From Gymnopus androsaceus JB14 (lineage: Eukaryota > Basidiomycota > Agaricomycetes > Agaricales > Omphalotaceae), in assembly GCA_009733575.1 (NCBI GenBank), contig ML769422.1, positions 138,319 to 202,318 of the forward strand: 64,000 bases of DNA, written 5' to 3'. A program made the translations under genes and the position numbers. Position 1 is the stretch's first letter; every line of letters begins with the position of its first letter. The notes beneath the pieces are model-generated. The model made no database searches and was not told where the DNA came from. It saw nothing but the letters and a program-made list of their open reading frames with translations. Positions 10,203 to 23,081 of this stretch are shown one piece after another.

Positions 10203-12148
10203 ATGGGATCTACTACTTTCGCCAATGACCAGAAGCACATAGTTCTTCATGCACTCATAGGTGCTTGGGGTGCGTTAATCCTTTTCTTATTCATTTCTTC
10301 TCGGAAATAATGTCCTCTTCTTTAGGTCACAATAAGCCACTCTGTGTGTGTCATTTTATCTATTGACCTGTTCGTTGACACTCAGGGTATAGGTTCCCTT
10401 GCACTTCGTATTCTTGAGGACCGACCAGATGTGGTGGTGACCTATCTCACTGGTCATGCTTCCTACAGTAATATCATTGGGGAGCTGAAGTGTTACCCTT
10501 CAGCTACGTTTGAAGCTATCGAATCACGTCTCAAGTAAGCTTGCGAGACTCTTTGGTACTAGTGCATGAGAGCTGAATTGCCCGGCCGGCAGCATCATAG
10601 ATTTAACTGGACCACTTGAAGGCCCCCCTGTGATGCTGCAACTAGAGTCTTTCGCACCAGCTTTTGCAGCGCTTTATTCATCAGCATCCGTTACCTGCCT
10701 TAGTTCTGCAAAGACGATTCATGGGCTTCCAATTCCTAGTTTGGCTATAATCGACGTGAGATTTTTCGTTTTTCTGTACTTGAACCTTGCTTCATATGTT
10801 CTTAGCCGTTTACGGCATATGCTTTTGAAGCTATACGAGCAATAGGAGGGAAAAACGTTCCCATCCTTGCATGGTACACATCGAATGTGGGGTTATTTTT
10901 TAGGCTGCTCGGACCCGCACATCTGGATGGTGTAGTGGACCCAGCACTGGAAACCCCCGAAGGACGTGCTACTATGAAGCAGAAGATCATTGCAGGAGAG
11001 ACGATCGAGGTGTGTATCCGTGAATACTCGGCGATGAACCAATCCTTTACTTACTTATTTGCGATTCTCAGCAAAAGCGACATGAGTGCACAGGCAGTGT
11101 AGTTAATGTGCCAGGTATTCCGCCGTCTTATGATTACGAGTGGTTTCCATCCACGGTCAGATTTTTATTTCCGTCTCTATTGAACACCAGTAACCCATCT
11201 ATATTCAGGCAGTCGTTCCGACCGATTTACTCTCTGCTCTTGAGACGACTTGCCAAATCTACATTCGTGAAGCTGATGGACTTGTCTGTGTTTCTGCAAA
11301 TTTGTTCGAGCCAGAAGCCGCAACTGCAGTGAAAGAGTGGTTCATTTCACTGAAGAAGCTGTGGTATAACGTAGGACCTTTATCCATCGATGGCCCTAAA
11401 GCCAATACCGCCGGGGCTGAATTGCAGGGAGAAACCCCCGTTCTGTCGTTTCTGAACCGAATCCAGAGCGAGTTCGGTCCCAATTCACTGCTATATGTGG
11501 GTCTCCTCCTTGAAATCTTTAGAAATCTAATCACCATTCCACTGCTTAGATGTCTTTAGGTTCAGTTTTCTGGCCTGAAGAGCAAGATCGGGTTTGGGCT
11601 GTCCTCGATGGATTTATAGCGAAGCGACAACCGTTCCTAATATCGCACCCTTCTCCCTTTCAGCAATTCCCAGACGAGATGAAAAAGAAGATCGCAGACA
11701 GCGGGATAGCGATGGAGGTTAGTTGGGCACCTCAGGAGCTCATTCTCGCCCATCCAGTGACTGGCTGGTTCTTGACCCACGGAGGATGGAATTCCATTCA
11801 AGAGGCTTTCCTTTATCGCGTTCCCTTGTACGCGCTTTCGTTTACAGACTTCTTTGTGTCTCTCAATGTTTCACATGCAGGATCTTTTGGCCATTCCAAG
11901 CTGATCAACCGTACAATGCCATGCGCATGTCCTATTTAAAGGCAGGTTTTGCCCTTATGGAGGTGCGAACAGGAAAGGATGGAACGAGGAAGCCTTACAA
12001 CTGCGAGAAACTCCCAGCATTTACTCCCGCTTCAGCTCAGGCGGAGATTGAGGAATTAGTAGACCGACTCAGAGGTGACGAAGGTTCATTGGTCAGAACG
12101 AACTTTGAAGCTCTTGCAGATGCGATGAATAACAACATGGGATTTTGA
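10203..12148 (+). CDS. UDP-glycosyltransferase, copy A (C-terminal frameshift)
   Basis: GT1-family glycosyltransferase, GT-B fold, expected to transfer sugar from a UDP-sugar to a small lipophilic acceptor; the acceptor is unknown. Exons, in order: MGSTTFANDQKHIVLHALIG; GHNKPL; LALRILEDRPDVVVTYLTG; the exon at 10604-10756 (LESFAPAFAALYSS); the exon starting PFTAYAFEAI; VVNVPGIPPSYDYEWFPS; the exon at about 11258-11496; and the C-terminal donor-binding exon with [20 protein letters not shown] and the HGGWNS core near 11780-11800. The last exon (from about 11880) matches copy C to within 20 residues of the end. There one extra base near 12130 shifts the frame, so the protein ends MNNNMGF instead of at the TAG at 12195-12197. 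The lost part is outside the sugar-binding motif, so activity may survive. Confidence 0.82.
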
Positions 12149-13302
12149 TGGAGAGTCGAGGAAGGATTTGAGCCTGATGCTGAAAACTTTTCTTTAGTAA
12201 TTCGTACTGTTACCTACTAGCTTTAATCGGAGGCTCTCTTCGATCTGCATACAGTAGAAGAATTCGAAATCTCCTTCCTGTATCAAAGCCACTTTTAACC
12301 ATCCTTTCCTTCCGATTTATTAAATAAAATAGCACCTTGGTTAAGACCTCTAGGCTCTACCGTTTCGAGTGCGACCAACAAATTTGTTTCATTACGGTAA
12401 CTCTTTCAAACCTACACTATGGCACTAAATGGGAACAGATGTTCATTTGCTGAGTGTAATGTACATGATACTTACTTAGAAATTGTAACGGTGTCTTTAC
12501 TAATGTGAATGATTAGTGTTTCCTGCTGAAGAAGATATCTGACCTCATGAGGTGTATCAGAAAAATAAATCGAGTTCAAAGCTATTAGTATATGCGCTAG
12601 AAATATCCACCGGGGCGCATCTTCATCCAAGGAATTCTTGGACTCGGACGACCGGTAAATGTCTCTTTGAGTTTGAATAAATTTGGATAAAACCTTTGCC
12701 GTTTAGTAGTCTTCTTATATCATAGAAATTAACAGCTTCGAAAGACTTGCGACTCGGATTCCAATGATAAACTGAGACTTGACGCGTTTGAAAGTGGCCA
12801 ACGCAGGCGCGTGGCGGTTACTCGTGCAGTAAGTACTGTTGTAAGGATTTCATCCTTACCCTCGCCTTACCCGACGTCCTCCCGCTCGTTCCTGTCTGCT
12901 CCGCACGCATATACGAGACTTGGAGCTCCGTAATCAACCTTAGGAGCCTCAGGAATAACTACTCAGTATACACAGACCCGCTAAGTATCAACTTGAAGGC
13001 ATAAGCATGCAATATACTCTAAACTTCCGTTCGCATAAACCTGCTTACACTGTCCAAATCCTAATCACGAGAAAACGATGACTCGGCATTCATTTCATTC
13101 ATGCACTCGTAATCAAGAGGCTGTCGACTACTAATCTCAAGCTAGTCTTATACAGTTTTCCATAGAACCAGAATCCGAGTCGGAATAGCAAAAGAAAGAT
13201 TGGGATCTGTATTCAATCGAAATCTGTTATAATGCGCCTAGAACTCTCCTCTTGTAGGTATCTTTGACGAGTCAAAGCTACTTGTTCCTGACAGTGAAAA
13301 AA
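12149..13302. other. Intergenic spacer with duplicated border sequence
   Basis: No gene is seen. The 3' flank of copy A (12190-12340) is similar to the 3' flank of copy C (57180-57320). Bases 12357-12500 repeat the sequence found upstream of copy A at 9641-9800, so the duplicated unit is about 2.7 kb long. Confidence 0.6.
13217..13240 (+). promoter_or_regulatory. Conserved TATA-like element of UGT B
   Basis: The sequence AAATCTGTTATAATGCGCC, about 75 bp before the start codon, matches the elements of copies C and D and is retained although the gene body is decayed. Confidence 0.5.
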
Positions 13303-15296
13303 ATGGGATCTACTACTACTACTTTCGCCAATGGCCAGAAGCACATAGTTCTTCATGCACTCGTAGGTGCTTGGGGTACGTTCATCCTTTTCTTATTCAT
13401 TTCTTCTCGGAAATAACGTCCTCTTCTTCAGGTCACAATAAGCCGCTCTGTTTGTGTAATTTCATCTGTTGATTTATCCGTTAACACTCAGCGTATAGGT
13501 GCTTTGCACTCCGTATCCTTGAGGAACGACCAGATGTGGTAGTGACCTATCTCACTGGTCATGCTTCCTACAGTAAGATCATTGGGGAGATGAAGCGTTA
13601 CCCTTCAGCCAAGTTTGAAGCTATCGAATCATGTCTCAAGTAAGCTTTGAATCGACTGTTTTGGATACGAGCTGAATTGTCCCGGCTGGTAGCATCATAG
13701 ATTTAACTGGACCACTTGAAGGCCCTCCTGTGATGCTACAACTAGAGTCTTTCGCACCAGCTTTTGCGGCGCTTTATTCATCAGCATCCGTTACCTGCCG
13801 TAGTTCTGGAAAAACGATTCATGGGCTTCCAACCCTAGTTTGGCTGTAATTGACGTGAGGTTTTCGTTTTGTTACCGAGATTGTACTTGAACCTTGCTTC
13901 ATATGTTCTTAGCCGTTTACTGCATATGCTTATGAAGCGATACGAGCAATAGGAGGGAAAAGCGTTCCATCCTTGCATGGCACACGTCGAATGTGGGGCC
14001 ATATTACAGGATGTTCGGCCCGCTCACTTGGGTGGTGCAGGGGACCCAGCTCTGGAAACCCCCGAAGGACGTGCTACCATGAAGCAGAAGATCATTGCAG
14101 GAGAGACTGATCAGGTGTGTATCCGTGATGATGAACCAATCCTTTACTTACTTATCTGCGATTCTCAGCAAAAGCGGCATGAATGCACTGGCAGTGTAGT
14201 TAATGTGCCAGGTATTCCGCCGTCTTATGATTACGAGTGGTTTCCATCCACGGTCAGATTTTTATTTCCGTCTCTACTGAACACCAGTAACCCTATATCC
14301 AGGCGGCCGTTCCGACCGATTTACTCTCTGTTCTTGAGATGACTTGTCAAATCTACCTTCGTGAAGCCGATGGGGTGGTCTGCGTTTCTGCGAAAGCGTT
14401 CGAGGAAGAAGTCATAACTTTAGTGAACGAGTGGTTTAGTGAGCTGAAGAAGCCATGGTATAACGTAGGACCTTTATCCATCGACAGCCCTAAAGACAAT
14501 AGCTGCCGGGCTGAATTGCAAGAGGAAACCCCCGTTGTGTCGTTTCTGAACCGAATCCAGAGCGAATTCGGTCCCAATTCACTGCTATATGTGGGTTTCC
14601 CCTCCTTGAAGTTTATGGAAATCTAATCACCTTTCCACTGCTTAGATGTCTTTAGGTTCAGTTTTCTGGCCTGAAGAGCAAGATCGGGTTTGGGCTGTCC
14701 TTGATGGATTTATAGCGAAGCGACAACCGTTTCTGAATATCGCACCCTTCTCCCATTTCAGCAATTTCCAGACAGAAATGAAAAAGAAGATTGCAGACAG
14801 CGGGAATAGCGATGGAGGTTAGTTGGGCACCTCAGGAACTCATTCTCGCCCATCCAGTGACTGGCTGGTTCTTGACCCACGGAGGGTGGAATTCCGTTCA
14901 AGAGGCTTTCCAGTATCGTGTTCCCTTGTACGCGCTTTCGTCTCATTTCCTTTGCGTCATCTTAATACTTTGTACGCAGGATCTTTTGGCCATTCGCAGC
15001 GGATCAACCGTACAATGCTATGCGCTTGTCCTATTTAAAGGCAGGTTTTGCCCTTTTGGAGGTGCGAACAGGACAAGAATGGAACGAGGAAGCCTTACAA
15101 CTGCGAGAAACTCCCAGCATTCACGTCAGCCTCAGCTCGAGCAGAAATCGAGCAATTAGTGGACAAACTCAGAGGAGACGAAAGTTTGATGGTCAGAACA
15201 AACTTTGAAACTGTCGCGGATGCCATGAATAAAACATGGGAGTTTGAAGGAGAGTCGAGGAAGGATCTGAGGTTGATGTTGGATACTTATCTTTAG
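13303..15296 (+). pseudogene. UDP-glycosyltransferase, copy B (decayed)
   Basis: Same exon layout as copy A and nearly identical to it at the 5' end, including intron 1, but the coding frame is broken repeatedly. Against copies A and D there is a 1-base loss near 13500 (start of the LRILE exon), another near 13832 (the LPIPSLA equivalent), a lost C near 13967, an extra base near 14753 and an extra A in GGGAATAGC near 14803. The WAPQ...HGGWNS motif remains at 14827-14895, and the C-terminus (DLRLMLDTYL) resembles copy D rather than A. Five indels in 2 kb make a functional product unlikely, though some may be sequence errors. It converges on LSM7, whose stop lies 33 bp downstream. Confidence 0.75.
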
Positions 15297-15329
15297 CTCG
15301 TACAAGGACATATATTAATAGTACAGTCA

Positions 15330-15852
15330 TTACTCCTGTGCCAAGAACGGATTGGCAATCTCCTCTGACCCATCGACGGGGCTCAGCAGAATGATTGTTG
15401 GTCCACGTAGAACGGCCAGTCCTAATGAGCGCTTTCGAGGTTCTGGCACTAGGCAAGATTCAGTGAGATTGAACGAAAAAGAAAATATCTACACACGTTC
15501 CACTTCTTCTTCTACATCGTCCAATACCAGATTTAGCAACTGGTCGTAGCCTTTGAGCACGCCGGTTACTAGAATTCTTGATAGGAAAAGATAATCTTTG
15601 AGAGCTGGAAACTACCTACCTTCCCTTCCTCCAGTGAATTTTACTCTGATGCGTTCGTTGACGTACTTTGAGAGATCGAGAATGGCTTCGCGCCTTGGCT
15701 TATCTGCTGATGCCTGAGATGAGGAATGGCCATGGCCACGACCCCTTGAGTTGCCAGGACCGCCACGGCCCCGAGCTGCACCACGTCCCTAGAGATTGAG
15801 TCAAGAATGCTAGTTGAAAAGTGGAAAGAAAGATACCAACCCGATCTGCCAT
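15330..15852 (-). CDS. LSM7: U6 snRNA-associated Sm-like protein LSm7
   Basis: Subunit of the Lsm1-7 (cytoplasmic decapping) and Lsm2-8 (nuclear U6 snRNP) rings. Four exons are needed: MADR at 15852, an intron, an RG-rich stretch (GRGAARGRGG) and the Sm1 fold (AILDLSKYVNERIRVKFTGG), an intron after GGREV, GVLKGYDQLLNLVLDDVEE, an intron from about 15491 to 15452, and the last exon with the Sm2 motif LGLAVLRGPTIILLSPVDG, ending ANPFLAQE at 15330. Every splice junction keeps the frame. The RG-rich N-terminus is typical of fungal LSm7. It is divergent from importin beta with about 210 bp between starts. Confidence 0.93.
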
Positions 15853-16064
15853 TTTACGCGTATAAAGAAGCAAAAGCCTTGTGGCAGTGAGCAGGAAAGA
15901 AAGAAAGTGGCGGTCAAAAGTCGGCTGTTTTTTTTTGCTCTTGTCGTCAACTCCCATCTCCATTCTTTTTCTTTCAGCCAACGTCTGTCCAACATCCACC
16001 ATTTCGCTTTTAGAATTCTGCTTATCTTTGCTTTAATACCCGTCAACAGAATATATTAGCCACG

Positions 16065-19000
16065 ATGAATGCGACCGAACTCCTTGCCAATACTTTATCT
16101 CCTGGTATGCCATGCCACTGCTTCCTATCGCGTTCCACAGCATTAATTGCCTTTCGTTAGATGCCAGTACGCGTCAGGATGCCACCCAAAAACTTGAAAA
16201 TGCTTCGAGAGAAAACTACGTGCGCTATCGTCCTTTTTGCTTCTCCAAATCGTTTGCTCATGGTTTTCTCTAGCCCGAGTACATGCTCATGCTATCGTCT
16301 GTCTTGGTCGAAGAATCCTCACCAATACACGTCCGAAATGCCGCTGGTCTCGCACTGAAGAACGCATTGAGTGCACGAGTGCGTTCATCACCATTCTTTT
16401 TTTCGTTGAAAACACTCAATTCCTTCCTCGATCTCAAGGAAAGCGCAAGGCAATCTGAATATTCCACCAGATGGCTCAACCTGAATCCAGACGCAAAGGC
16501 AAAGATCAAGCAAGAGTCCCTGATGACTCTTGGTTCAAGCAACTCAAAAGCCGGGACCTTTGCCGCTCAGGTCGTCGCGGCCATCGCAGCCGTCGAGCTT
16601 CCTCAGGGCCAGTGGAACGAGTTGATCGAAGTTTTATTGGGTTTTGTCAATAATCAACCCAGTGTAAACCTCAAGATCGCCACGCTTCAAGCAATTGGAT
16701 TTATCTGCGAATCAATAGTCTGTGTTCCATATCTCCCACCGCCCGTCAGATCCTAATATCTCCATCCTTCAGAAACCCGATATCCTTGCGCTCAAGTCAA
16801 ACGAAATACTGACCGCTGTCATACATGGTGCACAAAAGGCAGAAACATCTCCCGAGGTACAATTGGCTGCGATCCATGCCCTCTACAACTCTTTAGAATT
16901 CGTTCGTGATAACTTTGACCGAGAGGTGTGTCTTTTGAGCTCTATTTATCGATCAACATCTCACAAAAAGTATTTTAGGGTGAAAGAAACTATATCATGC
17001 AAGTCGTCTGTGAAGCAACTCAGAACCAGTCTGTGAACGTTCAGGTTGGAGCATTCGAGTGTTTAGTGAGAATCATGGATCTGTACTATGATAAAATGGC
17101 ATTGTACATGGAGCAAGCATTGTTTGGGGTGAGTCCTGCTAGTTGGATTGTCTCTCGTCGCCAGCGCTTATCACGCACACACCTTTCTAGTTGACTGTTG
17201 TTGGAATGAAACACCCTGATGAACGTGTCGCATCGCAAGCTGTTGAGTTTTGGTCTACCGTCTGTGAGGAAGAAGTCGAACTCGCTCTTGAGGCTCAAGA
17301 GGTTTGTCATGATTGCGCGCGAGTATTAGAACTCTTTTGCTCATATCTTCCGTTAGGCTCATGAATACGGTGAACTGCCTGAACATGAATCCAAGGGCTT
17401 TGCCAAGGTTGCGCTTCCTGAGATCGTACCTGTCCTTCTCATGCTGCTCACCAAGCAGGAGGAGGACGCCGATGAAGACGAATGGAATGTTTCAATGGCT
17501 GCAGGAACCTGTCTTACTCTTCTCGCAGGTGCCGTTGCCGACGCTATAGTACCAGCTGTCATTCCGTTCATTGAAGCTCATATCAAATCTGAGGACTGGC
17601 ATCATCGGGAAGCCGCTGTTATGACTTTTGGCTCTATCCTTGAAGGCCCCGATCCCACCGTCCTCACTCCTCTAGCCGAGCAAGCCCTCCCACTTCTCAT
17701 CAACATGATGACCGACAGCAACATCCACGTCAAGGATACCACAGCGTGGACCCTAGGCAGAATTTGCGATGTCTTGATCACTGTTATCAAACCTGATGTT
17801 CACCTACACCCGCTGATCTCTGCCTTGGTTGCGGGTCTTCAGGACAACCCCAGAATCATCGTCAACTGCTGCTGGGCGCTGATGAACCTCTCCGATCAGC
17901 TTGGTTTGTACTATGTTGAGGAGGAAGCAGAGACTCCAGCTACTGGACCGCTCTCTCCATATTACGAGGGTGTTGTCCAGGCGCTTCTTCACGTTACTGA
18001 AAGGTATATTTATATTCTGGTATCTTGTGTTTCAAATCCTCATGTGTTTTTCAAAAATTAGTTCTAGCAATGAATCCAACTACCGAACAGCGGCCTACGA
18101 GGCTATCACGTCGCTCCTCACGCATGCTACCACTGATGCTATCCCTGTGGTTCAAAGTACCACCGTGACAATTCTTCAGAGAATGGAACACTTGCTTGGT
18201 ATACAGGTATGAAAAGCTTCACCCAGTCGTTTTTTCCTTGCTAATGCTCCTTTTAGAATCAGATTCTTGGAGTCGACGACCGCAACAACTGGAATGAGCT
18301 ACAGAGCAACTTCTGCTCTGTGATCATCGTGAGTCCCACGTGCAGTCTATCGCTAAAAGGCTGTTCAACATTTTGTGTCATAGTGTGTCATCCGCAAACT
18401 TGGAAATGGTATTCAACCACTAGCGGACCGTATTATGACTGCCGTCTTGCAGTTGATTCAATCCGCAGGCAAAACATCAACAGTTCTCGAAGATGCATTC
18501 CTAGGTCGTGGGCTCGTTGGCTTCAGGTTTGTCGCGTGCGCTCTAGCAAACTTCATTCTAACGTCTGATTATCTCTATAGCGTTGGAAACCCAGTTCTCG
18601 CCGTACATCACCGCGTTCTTGCCTTACCTCTACCCTGCGCTAAAGGCACACGAGGAAACTCAGCTGTGTACAGTGGCTGTTGGTATCATCGGAGACATTT
18701 CTCGGGCTTTGGGTGACCAAAGTGCTTCATACGCCGGACCATTCATGACCGTGCTTTTGGAGAACCTTCAAAGTGAGGTTCTCAACCGGAATGTCAAGAT
18801 CGTCATCTTGTCATGCTTTGGTGACATTGCGCTCGCCATCGGACCTGGTTTCGAGCCCTACCTCGAGACGACTATGAATGTTTTACGACAAGCTGGAGGC
18901 GTTCAGCCGAATCCTGTACGTTCGATTGACTGGTAGCGTTGTGCGATTACTGATGTCGTTCTATCATAGCTTGACTACGACCTTGTAGATTATGTTTCCC

Positions 19001-19440
19001 AATTGCGTGAGGGTATCCTTGAGGCGTACACCGGCATCGTCACTGGATTAAAGAACACAGAAAAAGGTGCGTTTCATCAATGATCTCGACAGTTATTTCT
19101 TCTTTCTGACGCTTCATGCACTAGTTCAACTACTCATGGCGCATGCCCCTAGTATCTTACAACTGGTCCAGGTGTGTCTCGCTGACGAGGAGAGGACCGA
19201 ATCGGTAGTGAAACTGTGTTATGGATTAATCGGAGATCTTGCCGATTCATTCCCTGGCGGTCAACTCAAACAATTGTTCTTGCAACCTTGGGTTGTGTCT
19301 GAGCTCAAGGCCAGGCATCGTATGACCCCAGATGTGAAGAAGACCATGCGCTGGGCACGGGAGGTGGGTCTTGGTTTATGCCTTCTAGATGGCAGTGTTT
19401 TAACATTTTATCGCAGATGGTCAAGCAGGCAACGCAATAG
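16065..19440 (+). CDS. KAP95: Importin subunit beta-1 (karyopherin beta 1)
   Basis: Nuclear import receptor that carries importin alpha and its NLS cargo through the pore and is released by Ran-GTP. It is made of HEAT repeats; recognisable segments are [29 protein letters not shown] followed after an intron by [19 protein letters not shown]-type repeat [40 protein letters not shown], the acidic [31 protein letters not shown] near 17732, [20 protein letters not shown], and the C-terminal MVKQATQ with stop at 19440. All exon joins examined keep the frame across about a dozen small introns. The order and size match full-length Kap95 of about 860 residues. It is the best-preserved housekeeping gene in the window. 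Confidence 0.95.
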
Positions 19441-20299
19441 ACAATCAATCCTCACATCCTTTTCCCTTTCCTGCTTTCCTTCGAATCTTTTTTTTTCTTT
19501 TCTCCTTGACGTACTTGCATGCAATATATATATATATATCGGCTTTTTCTACCCGACGATCGCTCTCTCAAGGAGGCACATCATAGTTACGAGTTGCATG
19601 TAATAGAAGACGGCGTTTTCTGCTGGTCGGTCTATCCACGATGTCTGCGCATTTCTCAGTAGTTTTCTTTTTTGTTTTTGGTTCTTAATTCTCTTCCGAC
19701 GCCGATTAGCACTCACGACCAACGACCATCCGAATCCGATCCCAAACTGTATCCCTTACTTGTCTCAATCTTTATAACTGTTCAACGCGCATTTTATTTC
19801 TCCCTGCTCTTTCCAAATTAATCATTTTGAAACCATAATTTTTGGTTGCTTTCTGGTGAAGTGTTTTCACTCTCTCTTGATCATGAACTTTTTTGTGTTT
19901 GTCCACCCCTCAACTTGTAGATCTATGTATGTAATGCATTAACTTATGTTTTCTTCTAGTGTTCTTTTCCTGCGGGCTTCGTTTCATTGTAGTTCCTCTG
20001 TCGGGATTCGCTCCGTTCAAGCAATTCAATTCAAGGTTATCTCATCGCGCGAGTATCATCGATCATGGATTGGCGATCATGGGTTGGTGGATATGTAATA
20101 AACTTCCCTCTGAACTTCAATCATGGGTTCGAATCCCACATTTCCTTCCTTCCCCGAGCGCAAGTGTGTTGATTTGGCTGAGTGAGCTGCTGATATACTA
20201 AAATTCTTTCCTTATCTGATGTCAGACCTATAACTGGTATAAGTACTCGCCTCCCAGAATGAATCTGAAAGGCAGTCTCTTTCGTATCAACCGCTCAAA
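19441..20299. other. Intergenic, 3'UTR of importin beta and start of the duplicated segment
   Basis: Contains a T-rich 3'UTR, an (AT)n microsatellite at about 19525-19540, and from 19686 the first copy of the segment repeated at 33563. A pol III B-box-like string GGGTTCGAATCCCAC at 20125-20139 has no convincing tRNA fold around it. Confidence 0.6.
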
Positions 20300-21030
20300 A
20301 TGACTTCTACCAGTAAGCCTATTTATCAAAATCATCTCCCATTTACTGGAGTTTCACTATTTCAGCCGATAAATCGGATAAATCGAAACCATACTTTCCT
20401 TTGGCCGGCGGTGCTAATGACGGTTGGTCCAACGAAGAAGAAGCGACAGCCACATGTTTCTGCGGTGCCGTACAGCTGAAATTCGTATGTCTCGAGACAT
20501 CTACGCAAAGAAAACTTGCTCATCCATCTCTATACAGCCAACTCAAGGACCAGGACTTTTAAACTCCTTCATCTGCAACTGCACCGATTGTCATAAAATC
20601 ACCGCCTCAATGTTTGCCTCCAACTTTTCAATCGCCGATAGCCATCTTACCCACGTAAGAGGACAATCGAACCTCTCGAAATTCAGCCAATCGAAAACCA
20701 TAGCGAGTGGGCACACGATGACCAATTATTTTTGTCAAACGTGCGGCACGTTGATGTATCGTGTTGGGACTAGATGGCCTGGTGCAAGTGTTCTGAGGAT
20801 TGGGACGGTGGATGATTTTCATTTGCACGAGACGAAATTGAAGCCGAAGGTTGAGCAGTTTGTTGAAGAGCGTGTGGGGTGGCTGCGTGGTGCAGAAGGG
20901 ATTGAACAAGTCGAGGGGCACTACAATTTTTGACAAGTAAATTTAATGTTTGGCGCTGAATGTCAGAACACTAGTATTCGTAAAAGATAATGATTCAGTC
21001 TTCTCTATGGGCATTTTAGGCTCTGCGGAT
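19686..21030 (+). repeat. Direct segmental duplication, copy 1 (GFA segment)
   Basis: Closely similar to 33563-34950: both start TTCTCTTCCGACG, continue through the same promoter region and GFA gene, and fade after GCTCTGCGGATTC. Copy 1 keeps the empty target site (TA at 19924-19925) for the small transposon present in copy 2. Confidence 0.85.
20300..20933 (+). CDS. GFA/CENP-V-like zinc protein, copy 1
   Basis: Member of the glutathione-dependent formaldehyde-activating (GFA) superfamily, small zinc-binding proteins. Reaction and substrate cannot be inferred. Three exons: MTST at 20300, then DKSDKSKPYFPLAGGANDGW to CFCGAVQLKF, then PTQGPGLLNSFICNCTDCHK to the stop at 20933. Zinc ligands are visible as CFCG, CNCTDCHK and CQTCGT, the usual GFA pattern, and MYRVGTRWPGASVLRIGTVD follows. 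The frame is intact. It is duplicated at 34260-34889 with about 85% similar sequence and the same two introns, so both copies may be functional. The ATG was chosen because its exon joins in frame and is conserved in the second copy. Confidence 0.88.
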
Positions 21031-22225
21031 TCGTTTCGGACCATCGTACTAGTACCACTTGGAACTTAGCACCAATGGATGACCAAGGTATAATAGTTAG
21101 TGGTCGAATACCAACTTCTTCCTATATGCAGGGGCAGGGGCAAGATTTAATGTCTGGAAATTGCATAGACACACTGACTGAAGCATTGTGAGAAATAAAT
21201 TATTTTAGTCACTATTTGAACTGTACTTTTTCGGAGGATTATTGCCGAACCTTTAGGTTTGGCTCCTTATGTGAAAGTTTTTCTTGTACCATTACCTTAT
21301 TCGGACGACCCACGGCCTTATTTGGAACACCTAACCTTAGCCATGCTGTATTTGGTATATCGTCATCTTATCTTTGCTGTTCGGCAGCAAGCTGCCAAAG
21401 CTTCACCTCTATAGCGCTTCTATATTAAATATTTAATGTCTGAGACTTGTCCACGCTTAATTCTGCTAGTCCTAGTAACTACCAGCACCATGTCAAAGTG
21501 ATGCTGAACATCCATTTTGTGTAAGATATATGTTTCACAATCCTTCAAATTTAAGCCCCCAAATCAACCCCAAATTCTGAGAGGATTTATTCTGCTATGC
21601 ACCACCAGTTGCCATTAATTCCCACTTTTACATTCACATCACACAACTCACAAGGACATTCACTTGAGGTAGTATACATAGATCCAGCTAGCTGTTGTTC
21701 TATCCAAAGCACACTGCTCTTGCATGTCCACTCCCTGAAATGATTGTGCATTTTGAGGCCATTTAATTTGGCAAAGATCGAAACCATATATCCCAAGAAT
21801 TAAGACATGAACTCGAAAGAACTGAGTCACCAGTTTAAGTCAAACAACTGAGTTGGTAAAAGAAACTTTGTCGTGGTAGTATAGTAAAGTTATTGCTAGC
21901 TGAAGCTACGAGAGCTTGCTCTGGCTAGCATAAGTGTAAGATAAGAGAAGAGGCAGCCCGGCAGAGAGACATAGAGTCACTGCATCTGGGGCACAGCAAT
22001 GTGTCAGAATCGGACCCAGTGACGCATGGCACAAGAATCGTTCCTTTCTTGCTGCCCTCATCCGCGACATCTTGCCGCTGCCTCTTCCTGCCTCCAAATC
22101 CTCCTGTGGTGTATCTTCCGGGTTTTTTAGTGTAATCCTAATTGTCTACTCTCTACCAATGGAATACAACACAGCATCATTCAAAAATTTAAATTCACTT
22201 CCATGAGTGCAGCAAGATTCCTTTT

Positions 22226-22415
22226 TACCTCCTCTCCTTTCGTTGTTGGGCTTTGCACACCCTCCAGCCACCTTCTTATTGCTGCCTCTTATTTCGTCGC
22301 TGGTTTAAAACCCATTCGGCCTCCTCTTTTTGCTGTTGGGCTTTGCACACCCTTCAGCTACCTTATTCCTCCAATTTCATTGTCATTGGTCTGAACCTGT
22401 CAGCCTCCTTCCTTT
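22226..22415. repeat. Imperfect 90-bp tandem duplication
   Basis: The string GTTGGGCTTTGCACACC occurs at 22245 and 22335 within two imperfect 90-bp units inside the transposon remnant. The reverse strand reads as a short repeated peptide (LEGVQSP-like), so this may be a repeat in an old coding region. Confidence 0.65.
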
Positions 22416-23050
22416 TGGCTATCATACCTTTAGCCAACTCCCTTCTTCCCTCTACTGTCCTCAATTTTTTTGAACCTTGTACATCAGGTTCAGTTATCAT
22501 TTTGTTAGGACATTTCTATGACCTCAAAATGCATTCCTCTTCTCCGCTTGTCAGCGTCCTTCCTCAGTGAGCCTTTATTGCTCAGTTCCTTGCATCATCC
22601 AATACAATCAAGACAAGTCCAGAGGGATGCTGGCCATGTCAGGGTTACATGTAGCCCTCATGAAGGAACCTGTTGTTGCAGGTCTCGTTGAGCTCACTAG
22701 CTTGATAAGAGAATCCTTGGGTTCTGGACTCCATGCTTTCATGTCTGGAGTTTTGTTTGATCCTTACTTTAGGATTTTAGGTAAGCCCAAGAGTAAGGTT
22801 TTCTTTTCTTCGCAAGGCTCTTTGGTGGTGTTTTGGGAGCCTTTGGCCTTGTCCCTTCAGTGAGCGTTGCTCTGGGAACCTTTGCTCCATTTTGGTGTTC
22901 TCGGGCCTCCTCCTCATGCTCCCTTAACCTGCCCAGGTCACCTTGTGTACTGGAATTGACCAATGCCACCCGCCCTTGCTCCTGGATGTGTGTTCCGTCA
23001 ATTTCATTTGCAAACACTTTCTCATTTTCTTAAGTTTAACTTATCATGGC

Positions 23051-23081
23051 AGCTTCTATTGTTCATTGAACAATAGAAGCT
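23051..23081. repeat. Perfect 15-bp palindrome
   Basis: AGCTTCTATTGTTCA and its exact reverse complement flank one central base. It lies within the transposon remnant. Confidence 0.8.

Noticed and set aside
20050..20145. tRNA gene or SINE at the B-box GGGTTCGAATCCCAC
   Set aside because: The T-arm is perfect but no anticodon stem or acceptor stem pairs, and the paralogous segment lacks the motif.
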